A stretch of DNA of 64,000 nt, from assembly GCA_016709545.1 (NCBI GenBank), contig JADJMO010000039.1:1-64000 (forward strand). Direction: 5' to 3'. The notes below the pieces were generated by a model. The model saw only the letters and a program-made list of their open reading frames with translations, was not told the origin of the DNA and searched no databases. Below, one piece after another: positions 1 to 13,294 of the stretch. The stretch comes from Myxococcales bacterium. Lineage in GTDB: Bacteria > Myxococcota_A > Polyangia > Polyangiales > JADJMO01. A program made the translations under genes and the position numbers. Within the stretch, counting starts at the first letter, position 1. Every line of letters starts with the position of its first letter.

Positions 1-654
1 CTCAGCGGCCGCGTACTCAGCTTCGACCCGAGTGGCGTCCGCCTGGACCTGCTTCAAGGCAACGTCGTGAAGGCCCTCGACGTCTTCGCGGAGCTTGAGC
101 GCACGAAGCTCGCGCGCCTCTCGATGCGGCGTGTAGACAGCGTGTCGAGGGTGGCGCTGGTGCTGGCGATACATCGAAGAGAGCTGGTCCTCGAAGAACT
201 CGCGCACGGCGCCGGGCACCTGGTCGGCGAGGTAGTCGTCGAGACTTCTGATCTCGTCGCGGGTGAGCTTCTGCCCCACCTGCGCCTTCACCAGGAGCTC
301 AACGAATCGTTCCGCCTGAGCCGAGAGAGTTCCATCGGCAGGAAGTGTCTGAATGAGCATGGTGATAGCCTTGCCCGTCGACCACGCGCGCTGCATCCGA
401 TCGAGCGGAACGTCCCGTTCGTGCAAGAGCACCTCGAGCCGCGACCGGCTGTACTGGAGCAGCAACTGAAGGCGCTCGAACCGATGGCGAACCTCGCGTT
501 CGGTCGCGCGCGCGAGCTGTTCCTCGAGTTCGCGGTGGCTCTTCTCAAGAACGCCGATGTGCTCCTTGAGACGCGTCTTGTCGCGCTCCTGGATGACGTA
601 GGTAGTGACGGCGCCCACCAGCGCGCCGACGCCGAGCAAGACGATCGGAATCAT
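1..654 (-). CDS. Membrane-anchored coiled-coil protein, partial (C-terminus beyond window start)
   Basis: The minus strand is open from an ATG at 654 to the window edge. The translation begins MIPIVLLGVGALVGAVTTYV, a single N-terminal transmembrane segment, followed by a charged helical stretch (roughly residues 22-60, rich in Glu, Lys, Arg, Leu) that looks like a coiled coil, then a mostly helical soluble part. At least 217 residues are present; the C-terminus is missing. The start overlaps the stop of the upstream gene as ATGA, so the two are translationally coupled. No family was recognised. The plus-strand reading of this stretch is open too, but lacks any comparable start context. Role unknown; it is probably the partner of the gene at 651-1490. 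Confidence 0.6.
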   Translation of the reverse strand, partial: MIPIVLLGVGALVGAVTTYVIQERDKTRLKEHIGVLEKSHRELEEQLARATEREVRHRFERLQLLLQYSRSRLEVLLHERDVPLDRMQRAWSTGKAITMLIQTLPADGTLSAQAERFVELLVKAQVGQKLTRDEIRSLDDYLADQVPGAVREFFEDQLSSMYRQHQRHPRHAVYTPHREARELRALKLREDVEGLHDVALKQVQADATRVEAEYAAAE

Positions 655-1490
655 GCCTTCCTCCTGGAGGGAGTTGGTGAGATGGCGGCGAGCAGTGCTT
701 CGTTCAAACGCTCGCGATCCTCGGACGACCAGCTGGCTGGGCCAGAGGTGATGGTCTTGGCAGCCTGCTCGACCAGCTCGCTCGCTGCCAGTTCGGTCCT
801 GTAGTTGTCCAGGAGCCGTTCGCCGTTTGCGACAGCGAGTGCAGAGAGCTCCACGAGGCGCTCTGTAGAGCGTGCCGAGGCCATGAAGGCTTTGGCTCCG
901 TGGTAGCTCGCCAGCGCGAATGCAATCGGGTCAGGATTGAAGGGGCACCGACCACGGCCTTGACGGCGTAAGCGAGCGCTTTGGCCTCGTGGTATGCCTG
1001 CTCCCCCTTCTTCCATCCGCGATGACGACACCAGAGGTCACTCAGCTTCGCGGTGAGGGCAGACTCCCCGATGTCCTCGAGGTCAGGAATGAGCGCCTGG
1101 AAGGCGCTGGCCGCAGCCAACGTGGATCCATTCTGTGCGAGTTGACCGGCGAACCAGCCCGCTCCAGTGGTATCCGACGTGAGAAGGGTCGTGAGATGAT
1201 TGAGGTCGAGTTGCACCGTCCCTGCAGCAACCGCCTCCCCGATAGCCGCTGCATTCGGGGCGGTGGCGAGCCCAGCCCCGGTGAGCACCTTGGCGAAGGC
1301 TCGGGCAGCGTGACGTGGAAGGTGCCAGGCAGGGCTCGAGCAGTCCGATGAGGGCGAGGACCCCGACGTCGCGACCATCGAGAACGCCCGAGAGCGCCGC
1401 GTGAGCCTCAGCACGCAGTTCGTCGCGGCGTGCGAGATCGCTCAGGAAGTCTGCTGCGTCGGAAGAGTTGGGGGTTGCGGTGAGAATCAC
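651..1490 (-). CDS. Unknown helical protein, two frame breaks
   Basis: Three minus-strand frames join into one protein of about 280 residues. It starts at GTG 1490 (AGAGG just upstream; first residues VILTATPNSSDAADFLSDLA), continues in a second frame from about 1330 (WHLPRHAARAFAKVLTGAGL) and in a third from about 945 (PFNPDPIAFALASYHGAKAF) to the stop at 651. The pieces share similar Ala/Leu-rich helical composition and codon usage, so two single-base breaks are the simplest reading. There is no signal peptide, metal site or nucleotide-binding motif that I recognise. Its stop overlaps the start of the next gene (ATGA). The alternative is a decayed pseudogene. Confidence 0.5.
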
Positions 1491-1820
1491 GGCACCTCTT
1501 TGCGGTCGAAGCGACAAGCGTGCGCGTGGCCGGGGAGCACACCAGAAAACAGTTTTGTCTGACAGCCACAGCCAGACCTCGGCGGACCCAGGTAGGATCC
1601 GATCGTCAGCCCCGTCATTCAAGCAAGAATCGCTGTCCCCGAATCGAGGCGATCTCGAGGCGATAGACTATTCGTCGCGGCCGAAGGCTCTGGAGTCCCT
1701 GGCTATCGGCCTGAAGACCACGGCGAAGCGCCCACCTCGCGGCACTCCTCCCTCGATGCTCAGCAGCTCGCCCCCGCGACGCCACGGGTGATACAGCCGC
1801 TGGTCGGGTAGAAGTTCGCG

Positions 1821-2798
1821 ATGTCGAAGAACTCCGCCAACGCCAGCCTGCGCCAGGTCGTGGCGCGGTACTTCGCGAAGGTCTACGGCGTCAGCGAGGG
1901 TCCCGGGGTCGTTCCGTTCTACTGCGACCCCGAGCGAGTCGGCCGCTTTGCCGTCGACCCCGCAGCCCTCGCGCTTGGTGAGGAGGCTGCGCTCTTCAAG
2001 CTCTTTGTCGCGCTGTCCATGTATCAGGCCCGTCGCGACGTCCTCATCATGGAGCAGCAACGCCGCATGTCGCAGCGGACGATCTCGATGCTCGCGTCGC
2101 CGTCACGGGTTCGTCGGCTCGTGAACGCTACCGACTGCAAGCACCTGGCCTCCGCCGAAGCCTTTGCTGGGGGGTGCGATGTCGTGAAGGTGGGCGCCGC
2201 GCTCGACTGCAAGAGTCGACCAGGGCTCGATTGTCCGGTCAAGCTGGCGACGGCGGCGCTCCAACGGATGGGTGACAGCGGCAAGGTGTCAGTTTCGGCC
2301 TGGCTCCAGTTCTGGAAGGCTGGGCTGAGCTTGCAGCTGCGCGCGATCCTCGAGGCTGAGGCCACGCCGGCGAAGCGGGCGGAGCTGTTGGTCGAGCGGT
2401 TCTCTGGGGTTCACCGGGTCGGACGCAAGCTCGCGACGATGTACGTCGCGGCCCTCTCGACGCCTGCCCTCGCGCCGGGGCTCGCCCCCTGGTTTCCGGC
2501 GGTCGACGGCAACTCGCTTGTCGTGGTCGACACCCACGTCGCCCGCGCCGTCGACCTCTTGCACGCCTCGAAGGCTCCGCGAACCTACGAGAGCCGCGCG
2601 CGCTGGCTGACGCGGCAGGCGGCTCGCATCGATCTGCAGGAGTTCCGCCCAGATGTGCCGAGCTTCGCGCCCAGGCTCGTTCAGCAGGCGTTGTATGCCT
2701 TTGGATCGAAGTCCAATCGTGCAGCCGCAGGCGATGGGTGCGCCCACAGGAAGGCCCCTTGCTCAGGCTGCGTGCCGCGACTCTGCCCCTTCGCGTAG
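1821..2798 (+). CDS. HhH-GPD superfamily DNA glycosylase-like protein
   Basis: This intact 325-residue gene starts at ATG 1821. The middle of the protein carries a helix-hairpin-helix-like segment (FSGVHRVGRKLATMYVAAL, about residues 195-213), followed by VVVDTHVARAVDLL near residue 236. The Asp of the VDTHV motif is where base-excision glycosylases of the endonuclease III / HhH-GPD superfamily have their catalytic Asp. The C-terminus has four closely spaced Cys (C-x6-C-x2-C-x4-C pattern), as in the iron-sulfur loop of endonuclease III. It would act on damaged or modified bases in DNA. The N-terminal ~150 residues, with two further Cys (TDCKHL, ALDCKSRPGLDC), are unlike housekeeping Nth/MutY. 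It sits at the edge of the defence island, so a role against modified phage DNA is possible but only inferred. Confidence 0.6.
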   Translation: MSKNSANASLRQVVARYFAKVYGVSEGPGVVPFYCDPERVGRFAVDPAALALGEEAALFKLFVALSMYQARRDVLIMEQQRRMSQRTISMLASPSRVRRLVNATDCKHLASAEAFAGGCDVVKVGAALDCKSRPGLDCPVKLATAALQRMGDSGKVSVSAWLQFWKAGLSLQLRAILEAEATPAKRAELLVERFSGVHRVGRKLATMYVAALSTPALAPGLAPWFPAVDGNSLVVVDTHVARAVDLLHASKAPRTYESRARWLTRQAARIDLQEFRPDVPSFAPRLVQQALYAFGSKSNRAAAGDGCAHRKAPCSGCVPRLCPFA

Positions 2799-2805
2799 CG
2801 GCACT

Positions 2806-3485
2806 TCAGGCGCGGAGAAGCACGCCCGCGAGTTCAAGCTCTCGGTCAACCCAGTTCATCTCGGCCCGAAGGTGTACCAGGTCGACCCAGACCTCCTCAG
2901 GGAAGTGAACGCCGTCCAGCGCCCCTTTCTTGGTCTTGCAGCTGAAGCGGAATGCATCGGCGCGAGGGTCGAACCTCGCAATCTCCCGGACCCGCTCGAG
3001 GAGCTGCTGCGGCAACCCAACCCCTCGCCGAGCCAGCAGGAGCTCGTCGAGCGTCCCGGCCAGGCCGTCAAGATCGTGATCGAGTTTCGCGGGCTGCACA
3101 GCGTATTTGAGCCGTAGCTCCAGGGCTTGGCGGTACAGAAAGAGAACAGGGAGCGTCACCTCGTGGATGTTCTCGTGTTGGAGCCCAGACTCCACCAGGA
3201 AGGCCGCCGACTTCAGGTAGTTCCCTGCGAGTCCAGCGTCCTCGTGGGCGCCAGCCAGGCAGCCGAGGTAGGCGCCGTGGATCAGGTCTCGTCGATCTCT
3301 TCCAACCCTGACGTCACGAAGACCGGGCGGCTACGCTCGGCCTCGTCTGCTTCAGTCACTCCAACCATCACGACCTCCCGAGGACGGTGAAAGCGCCCGT
3401 ACGGGGTACGTTCGACCCGATCCTGGTAGTCACGCGATTCACCGGCGACAACGGCTGCCCTGTCAGGGAATGTCCGGCGTCCCAA
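2806..3485 (-). CDS. Unknown helical protein with HEPN-like segment, one frame break
   Basis: Two minus-strand frames join near 3290: an N-terminal part starting at 3485 (MGRRTFPDRAAVV; a later ATG near 3369, MVGVTEADEAE, is also possible) and a C-terminal part ending at 2806. Together they give about 225 residues. The segment reading LPVLFLYRQALELRLKYAV resembles the central helix of HEPN-fold and related uncharacterised proteins in which a Leu-Tyr-Arg helix packs against a second helix. I see no clear R-x4-6-H RNase motif. It converges tail-to-tail with the glycosylase-like gene (stops 8 bases apart) and its start is about 100 bases from the divergent SNF2 helicase gene. Family assignment is weak. 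Confidence 0.45.
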
Positions 3486-3582
3486 GTATGAGCGACGATC
3501 CGACTTCCCCCGCGAACCTCGGCCAGCGGAAGATGTGCACCGTCAACATGCCGTGTCCACCTGTCTTCCTAGGAGCCCGTCG

Positions 3583-6500
3583 ATGCAGCCAGAGCAGCTC
3601 GCGAAAGGTGCCCGTGTTCGCGGCCTCGCCGTCGAAGGGGTCGCGACTGTGAAGTCGGTCGAGTTCCACGGCCAGAACGCCGCGGAGGTCATCTTCGCCG
3701 ATGCGCACGGTGGACTGCACACCAGGGTCTTGAGTCGTGAGGACCAAGCTTCTCTGGATCTCGTAGAAGCCGCGCGCATCTGGTCCTTCGACGCCGACGG
3801 GAACCTGTTCCGGCTCGCCTCTGAAGCTCGGCGCATCCAGCTCGCCTGGCTCTTCGACCCGTACGTTGCGATCACCTCATCGACGATCGAGCCGCTGCCG
3901 CACCAGATCAGCGCCGTCTACGAGGAGATGCTGCCTCGGCAGCCGATGCGGTTCCTGCTTGCCGACGACCCCGGCGCCGGCAAGACCATCATGGCGGGTC
4001 TCCTGATCAAGGAGCTGATGATCCGGGGCGACCTCGAGCGCTGCCTCATCGTTGCGCCAGGAAGCCTGACCGAGCAATGGCAGGACGAGCTTCACGAGAA
4101 GTTCGGGCTCGAGTTCGAGCTGCTCACGCGCGACATGATCACGGCAGTGCGGACTGCGAACCCGTTCGAGACCAAGCACCTGCTCATCGCACGCCTGGAC
4201 CAGCTCAGTCGCAACGAGGAGCTTCAAGAGCGCCTGAAGATGGCTCCGGAGTGGGATCTCGTCGTCTGCGACGAGGCGCACCGGATGAGCGGCCACGTCT
4301 TCGGCGACGAGATCAAGTACACGAAGCGCTACACGATGGGCGAGGTCGTGGGGGTGCACACCCGGCACCTGCTCTTGATGACGGCGACGCCGCACAACGG
4401 CAAGGAGGAGGACTTCCAGCTCTTCCTGGCGCTGCTCGACGGCGACCGCTTCGCCGGCCGCTTCCGAGAGAACGAGCACAAGGCCGACCCCTCGGACCTG
4501 ATGCGCCGGCTCGTGAAGGAAGACCTGCTTCGTTTCGATGGCTCGAAGCTCTTTCCCGAGAGGAAGTCGTACACCGCGCAGTACGAGCTTTCGACCGACG
4601 AAGCGCACCTCTACTCCGAGGTCACCGAGTACGTGCGGACCGAGATGAACCGGGCCGAGCGGTTCGGCGACAAAGACGGCGCCCGCAAGGTCAACGTCGG
4701 GTTCGCGCTCATGACGCTTCAGCGTCGGCTCGCGTCCTCACCCGAAGCGATCTTTAGATCCATCCAGCGTCGCCGCGAACGCCTCGAGAGCCGCATCCGC
4801 GAGGAGAAGCTCGTGCTCCGGGGTAAGGACGGCATCCTGGCCGGCGACGGCGGCCCGCAGCTCGACGAAGAGGCGATCGACGAGCTGTACGACGACCCCG
4901 CAGGACGAGCGCGAGGCCGTCGAGCAGAAGGTCGTCGACTACGCCACGGCGGCGCGAACCATCGAGGAACTCGAAGCTGAGATCCTCCGGCTCAAGGATC
5001 TGGAGGGGCTCGCGAAGTCGGTCCACACCTCGGGCGAGGACACGAAGTGGCAGGAAATCAGCCGGATCCTGCAAGACCCGCTGATGACCGACGAGCATGG
5101 CAACCGCCGCAAGCTCGTCGTCTTCACCGAGTTCAAGGACACCCTGCCGTACCTAGCGCGGCGAATCCGCACGCTGCTCGGCAAGCCCGAGGCGGTCGTC
5201 GAGATCCACGGCGCGGTGCCCCAGGGATGCGCGGCGGCGGGTCGCCGAGGGGTTCATGAACGACCCCACCGTCCTCGTGCTCGTCGCGAACGACGCGGCA
5301 GGGGAGGGCGTGAACCTCCAGCGCGCCCACCTGATGGTGAACTACGACCTGCCCTGGAACCCGAACCGCCTCGAGCAGCGCTTCGGCCGCATCCACCGCA
5401 TCGGCCAGACCGAGGTCTGCCATCTCTGGAACCTCGTCGCCAAGGAGACCCGCGAAGGCGACGTGTACATCCGCCTGCTCACGAAGATCGAGGCAGAGAA
5501 GGAAGCCCTCGGCGGCAAGGTCTTCGACGTCCTTGGGCAGCTCTTCGACCGGAAGCCGCTGCGCGACCTGCTCATGGACGCGATCCGCTACGGGTCCGAC
5601 CCCCAGCGGAAAGCCGACCTACTTCGGCAGACCGACGGCGCCGTCGATCGGCAGCACATCCTCGCGATCATGGAGCGTCGGGCTCTCGTGCAGAACGAGA
5701 TGGACATCTCGAAGGTGCTCGCCATCCGCGAGGACATGGAGCGCGCCTACGCCAAGCGGCTCCAGCCGCACTTCATCCAGGGGTTCTTCCTCGAAGCGTT
5801 CAAGCAGCTCGGCGGCATCATCCATCGTAGGGAGGACGGCCGGTTCGAGATCACCCACGTCTCCACCAAGATCCGGGAACGGGATCGCGTCGTCGGCACG
5901 GGGCGCCGGTGCAGGCTCGCTACGAGCGCGTCACCTTCGACAAGCAGTACGTCGACGAGCAGCCCCGGGCGCACCTGATCTGTCCTGGAAGTCCGCTGCT
6001 CGAGGCGACGATCAGCTGCACCCTCGACGAGCACGTCGACCTGCTGAAGCGCGGTGCCGTGCTGGTCGACGAGGGCGACCCGGGGATTCCCCCGCCTTCT
6101 GTTCACACCCTCGAGCACGTCGTACCGGGACGGCCGCAAGGGGCGGCACGGCACTTAGCAACGTCGTGTCGCAGCGGTTGGAGTTCGTCGAGGTCGCGCA
6201 GACCTGAAGTTCCGGCATGCCGGAGCCGCCCCGTACCTCGACTACCGGGGGCCACCGAGGCCGAGCGCGCGGCGCTCGGGTCAGAGTTCGAGGCCAGCTG
6301 GCTGAAGCAGGACTGGGAAGCGCTCGTGACCCGGTTCGCGATCGAGACTGTCGCCCCCACACACCTCGACGAGGTGAAGCGGCACCGGCTGCCGCTGGTC
6401 GCGAAGATCGAGGCCGAGGTGAAGGCCCGGCTGATGAAGGAGATGCGCTTCTGGGATGCGCGCGCCGAGGAGCTACGGGCCAGGGAACGAGCCGGCAAGA

Positions 6501-7086
6501 AGACCCGCCTCTCGGCCGGACAAGCCGAGGAGCGCGCGAACCGGCTCGGGGACCGCCTGAAGGTTCGGATGCTCCAGCTCCAGGCCGAGCGGACGCTCTT
6601 CTCGCAGCCGCCCGTGCTCAAGGGCGGCGCGTTGGTGATCCCCGGCGGGCTCCTCCGCAAGGTTGTCGGGGGTGACGCGCTGCTGGCCGTCGAGTCCGAC
6701 GCCGACCGCGCGGCCACGGAGCTGCTGGCCATGCAGGCCGTGTTCGCCGCCGAGCGTGCCCTCGGCCGCGAACCTTCGGACCGGAGTGTCGAGCGAGGTC
6801 TCGGGTACGACATCGAGTCGAGGGATCCGCAGGCGAGCCGGCTCTTCTTCCTCGAAGTGAAGGGGCGGCTGGCGGGTGCGGACGCGGTGACGTTGACGCG
6901 GAACGAGATCCTTTGCGCGCTCAACGCGCCGGAGAACTTCCGGCTCGCGATCGTGATCGTCGAGGACGGCGTTGCCCTGCAGCCCGTGTACATCTCGAAC
7001 TACAACTTCGGGCAGCCTGGCTTCGGGCAGACGAATGCCACCTTCAGACTGAAACAGCTGCTCGCGCATGGGGACCGCCGCGATGA
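3583..7086 (+). CDS. SNF2-family helicase with DUF3883 domain (DrmD-like), several frame breaks
   Basis: This SF2 translocase of about 1,160 residues is the first gene of the DUF1156/DUF499 cassette. ATG 3583 has AGGAG seven bases upstream. Visible motifs are Walker A (DDPGAGKT, near 3970), a DEAH box (VVCDEAHRM, near 4270), motif III (TATPHNGK), and a C-terminal helicase lobe ending in FGRIHRIGQT (near 5390). The distal part carries a DUF3883-like domain (GYDIES, FLEVKGR, then TRNEILCALN, 6800-6930), a nuclease-like fold often attached to defence helicases. Frame breaks near 4895, 5222, 5902 and 6160-6230 mostly sit in runs of three or four C or G. The stop probably overlaps the methylase ATG at 7083. 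DrmD of class 1 DISARM has this helicase type; I see no drmA, drmB or drmC next to it. Confidence 0.75.
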
Positions 7087-9987
7087 CGACGCCGTACCGG
7101 AAGAAGCTGATCGAAGTTGCGCTTCCGTTGGAGGCCATAAACATCGCTTCAGCAAGGGAGAAGTCGCTCCGTCACGGCCATCCCGCCGCCATGCACTTTG
7201 GTGGGCTCGGCGGCCGCACGCTGCCGCCAGAGCCGTTCTGTTCGCGCAGATTGTTGACGACCCGTCGTCTTGGCCGGAACTGTTTCCGACCGAGGAGACA
7301 CAAGCAGCGGAGCGGAAACGTCTCTTTAAGGTCATTGAGAGACTCGTCCAGTGGGAGGCAGCCGATGCGAGCGCGGCATTGGCGGCGGCACGAACCGAGA
7401 TCGCCCGTTCATGGGCTCGGGGTCACAAGACGACGCTGGGTACGAGAGTCCTTGCGAATGACGCCTCCGCGGGGGATGTGGACCAGTACCTTGCGCACGA
7501 AGCGCCCCTGGTACGTGACCCATTTGCGGGAGGCGGGACCATTCCACTTGAGGCACTTCGACTTGGCTTGCGAGCACATGCGACCGACCTGAATCCGGTA
7601 GCCGTCCTCATCAACAAGGCGCTCATCGAGATCCCTCCGGCGCTAGCGGGCCGAGCACCAGTCAACCCTGAATCGCGTCGCAACTCGTCACTACGTTCAT
7701 GGCCCGCCTCGGAGGGCCTGGCCGAAGACATCAGATACTACGGCGCACGGATGAGGGATATCGCGCGAAGCCGCATCGGCGCGCTCTATCCAGACATTGA
7801 GATTACGAGTGGGATGGCGCGCGAACGCGCAGATCTCCGATCGTCTGCAGGCCGCAGCCCGTGCCACTTGCGTGGATCTGGGCGCGGACGGTCGCAAGCC
7901 CCCACCTCAGGCTGGCGCGCACGTTCCTCTGGTCCCAAGCTACTGGATTTCAACAAGCCCAATGCTGAAGCATGGGTCGATCCCATCGTTTCCAAGGATG
8001 GAAAGTCGTTCACATTCAAGGTGCGAAACAGGGGCGTCCCGCCGACACCAGCAAGATCGATGGAGGAACGAAGATTGGTCGGGGCGCCAACTTCAGGTGC
8101 CTGCTCTCGCGCGAGCCGATTGAACCCGACCACATTAGGCAGAGGGCGCCGCGGGCCGCCTCGGCGACGCCTCCTGGCCGTGGTCGCCGAAGGCGATCGC
8201 GGCAGGGCATTCTCCCGCCCGACGCGAGCCAGGTCAGACTCACGGCTCCCGACGATCCGCCAGAAGGAACGTTCGCACAGAATTCGCGTCACTTGACTCC
8301 ATCTCTCTACGGACTACGCCGTTTTAGCGACCTCTTCAACGCGAGGCAGTTGACGGCACTGACAACGTTCTCCGAAGCTGCGCTTGAGGCGGCCAAAGAA
8401 GCTCGACTTGACGCAGAGAAGGCGAAAGCCCCGGATGCGGCCGGCGTCGAGAAGGCGATCCTGACCTACCTCGCGCTGTCGATCCAAAGTCGGCCGACCT
8501 GGCCTCGACGCTTTGCTTCTGGCAGCCAAATCCAGAGCACTTGAAGATCGCTCCTGCATTTTTCACGTCATGCACTGGCGATGACCTGGGACTACGCCGA
8601 GGGAAATCCGTTTAGCAGTTCGTCGGGGAACTTCTTCAGGCAGATCGAGTTGATCTCAGATGCTGTCGCGGCCTTGCCAGTCGGGCCGCCAGGTCAGGCT
8701 ACGCAACAGGATGCGACTTCGCTGGTGTGCGATCAGTCGCTCTTCTCAACCGATCCCCCGTACTACGACAACGTGCCGTACGCCGATCTCTCGGACTTCT
8801 TCTACGTCTGGCTGCGACGCCTGCTCCGAGCCTCCTGCCCTGACTTGTTCCGCACGGTGCTCGTCCCGAAAGCTGCAGAGTTGGTGGCCGATTCAACCCG
8901 GCACGGCGATGCGAAGAGCGCGGAGACGTTCTTCCTGGAAGGAATGCGTGCAGCCTTGGCGCAGGTAGCGCGGAGTATGGACAGCTCGGCTCCCTCCACA
9001 ATCTACTACGCCTTCAAGCAGGCAGAGGCTTCGGGCGGAGGTGGCAGCGGTTGGGCGACGTTTGAGGCCGTGCTCGATGCGGGCCTCGTAGTCGTAGGGA
9101 CCTGGCCGATCCGCACCGAACGCCCGGGTCGGTTTCGGGAGACCGGCTCGAACGCCCTCGCGAGTTCCATCCTGCTCGTGTGCAGAAGACGCGAGGCTGA
9201 CGAGTCGACGACGCGAGCTGAGTTTCGGCGGGAGCTGCGACGGGCCCTTCCCATCGCTCTACGCACACTTCAACTGGGGAACATCGCTCCAGTAGACGTG
9301 GCCCAGGCCTCGATCGGTCCCGGCATGGCGATCTTCTCCCGTCATAAGAAGGTGCTGGAAGCCGACGGTCGTGCCATGACGGTGCGCGAGGCATTGCAGC
9401 TTATCAACGAGGTACTGGACGAGTACCTCACGTCGAGCGAAGGCGACTTCGACCCTGATACCAGGTTCGCGATCACCTGGTATGAGCAGCATGGCTGGGA
9501 CGCTGGCCCCTTCGGCGAGGCTGAGACGCTCGCGACCGCCCGCAACGTGGCCGTAAGCGGGGTCGTCGAAGCTGGGATCTGCAAGAGCGGCGGCGGGAAG
9601 GTCCGCATCCTCAAGCGAGCGGAAATGCGCCCGGTCGACTACGACCCGACCACCGACAAGACGCCAACGATCTGGGAGTTCACTCAGCACCTGATCCGCA
9701 ACCTCGAAGACGAGGGTGAGGAGGCTGCTGCACGCCTTCCTGAAGCTCGGAGCGAACGCGGATGCTGCGAAGGAGCTGGCCTACCGGTTTGCCAACACTT
9801 GCGAACGCAAGAAGTGGGCGGAGGACGCGCGCTCGTACAACGGGCTGATCTTGGCGTGGCGGAGCTGGAGAAGCTCGCCGCGAAGGTGGGCGACGAGGCC
9901 GCGGCGGAGCCGGTCGGCAAGCCTGGAAGAAGGGCGCCAAGAAGAAGTCGGTGAAGGGGCAGAAGGACCTGTTCGGGGAGACGACGA

Positions 9988-9991
<4 letters not shown>
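7083..9991 (+). CDS. DUF1156-type adenine-specific DNA methyltransferase, several frame breaks
   Basis: The start MTTPYRKKLIEVALPLEAIN at ATG 7083 is the typical N-terminus of DUF1156 methylases, continuing with REKSLRHGHP and, after a break near 7195, LWWARRPHAAARAVLFAQIV. S-adenosylmethionine motif I is DPFAGGGTIPLEALRLG (about 7517-7567) and catalytic motif IV is TDPPYYDNVPYADL (about 8749-8790); together they indicate N6-adenine methylation. Further breaks occur around 7830, 8040, 8540 and 9715. The C-terminus reads on to a Lys-rich tail (KKKSVKGQKDLFGE) before the overlap with the next ATG at 9988. In DUF1156 modules the methylase protects host DNA, and the helicase and ATPase are the probable effector parts. 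Length (about 960 residues) fits the family. Confidence 0.8.
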
Positions 9992-13266
<3,275 letters not shown>

Positions 13267-13294
13267 GCGATGGCCTGCCCTCACTGCTGCTGCG

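Noticed and set aside
67..804. A 245-residue plus-strand open frame at the window start
   Set aside because: The minus strand encodes a protein with a clean transmembrane start and ATGA overlap; the plus frame has no ribosome site or family resemblance.
5909..8296. A frame fusing helicase end and methylase start
   Set aside because: It results from frame breaks in both genes; the methylase has its own start at 7083 with a typical N-terminus.
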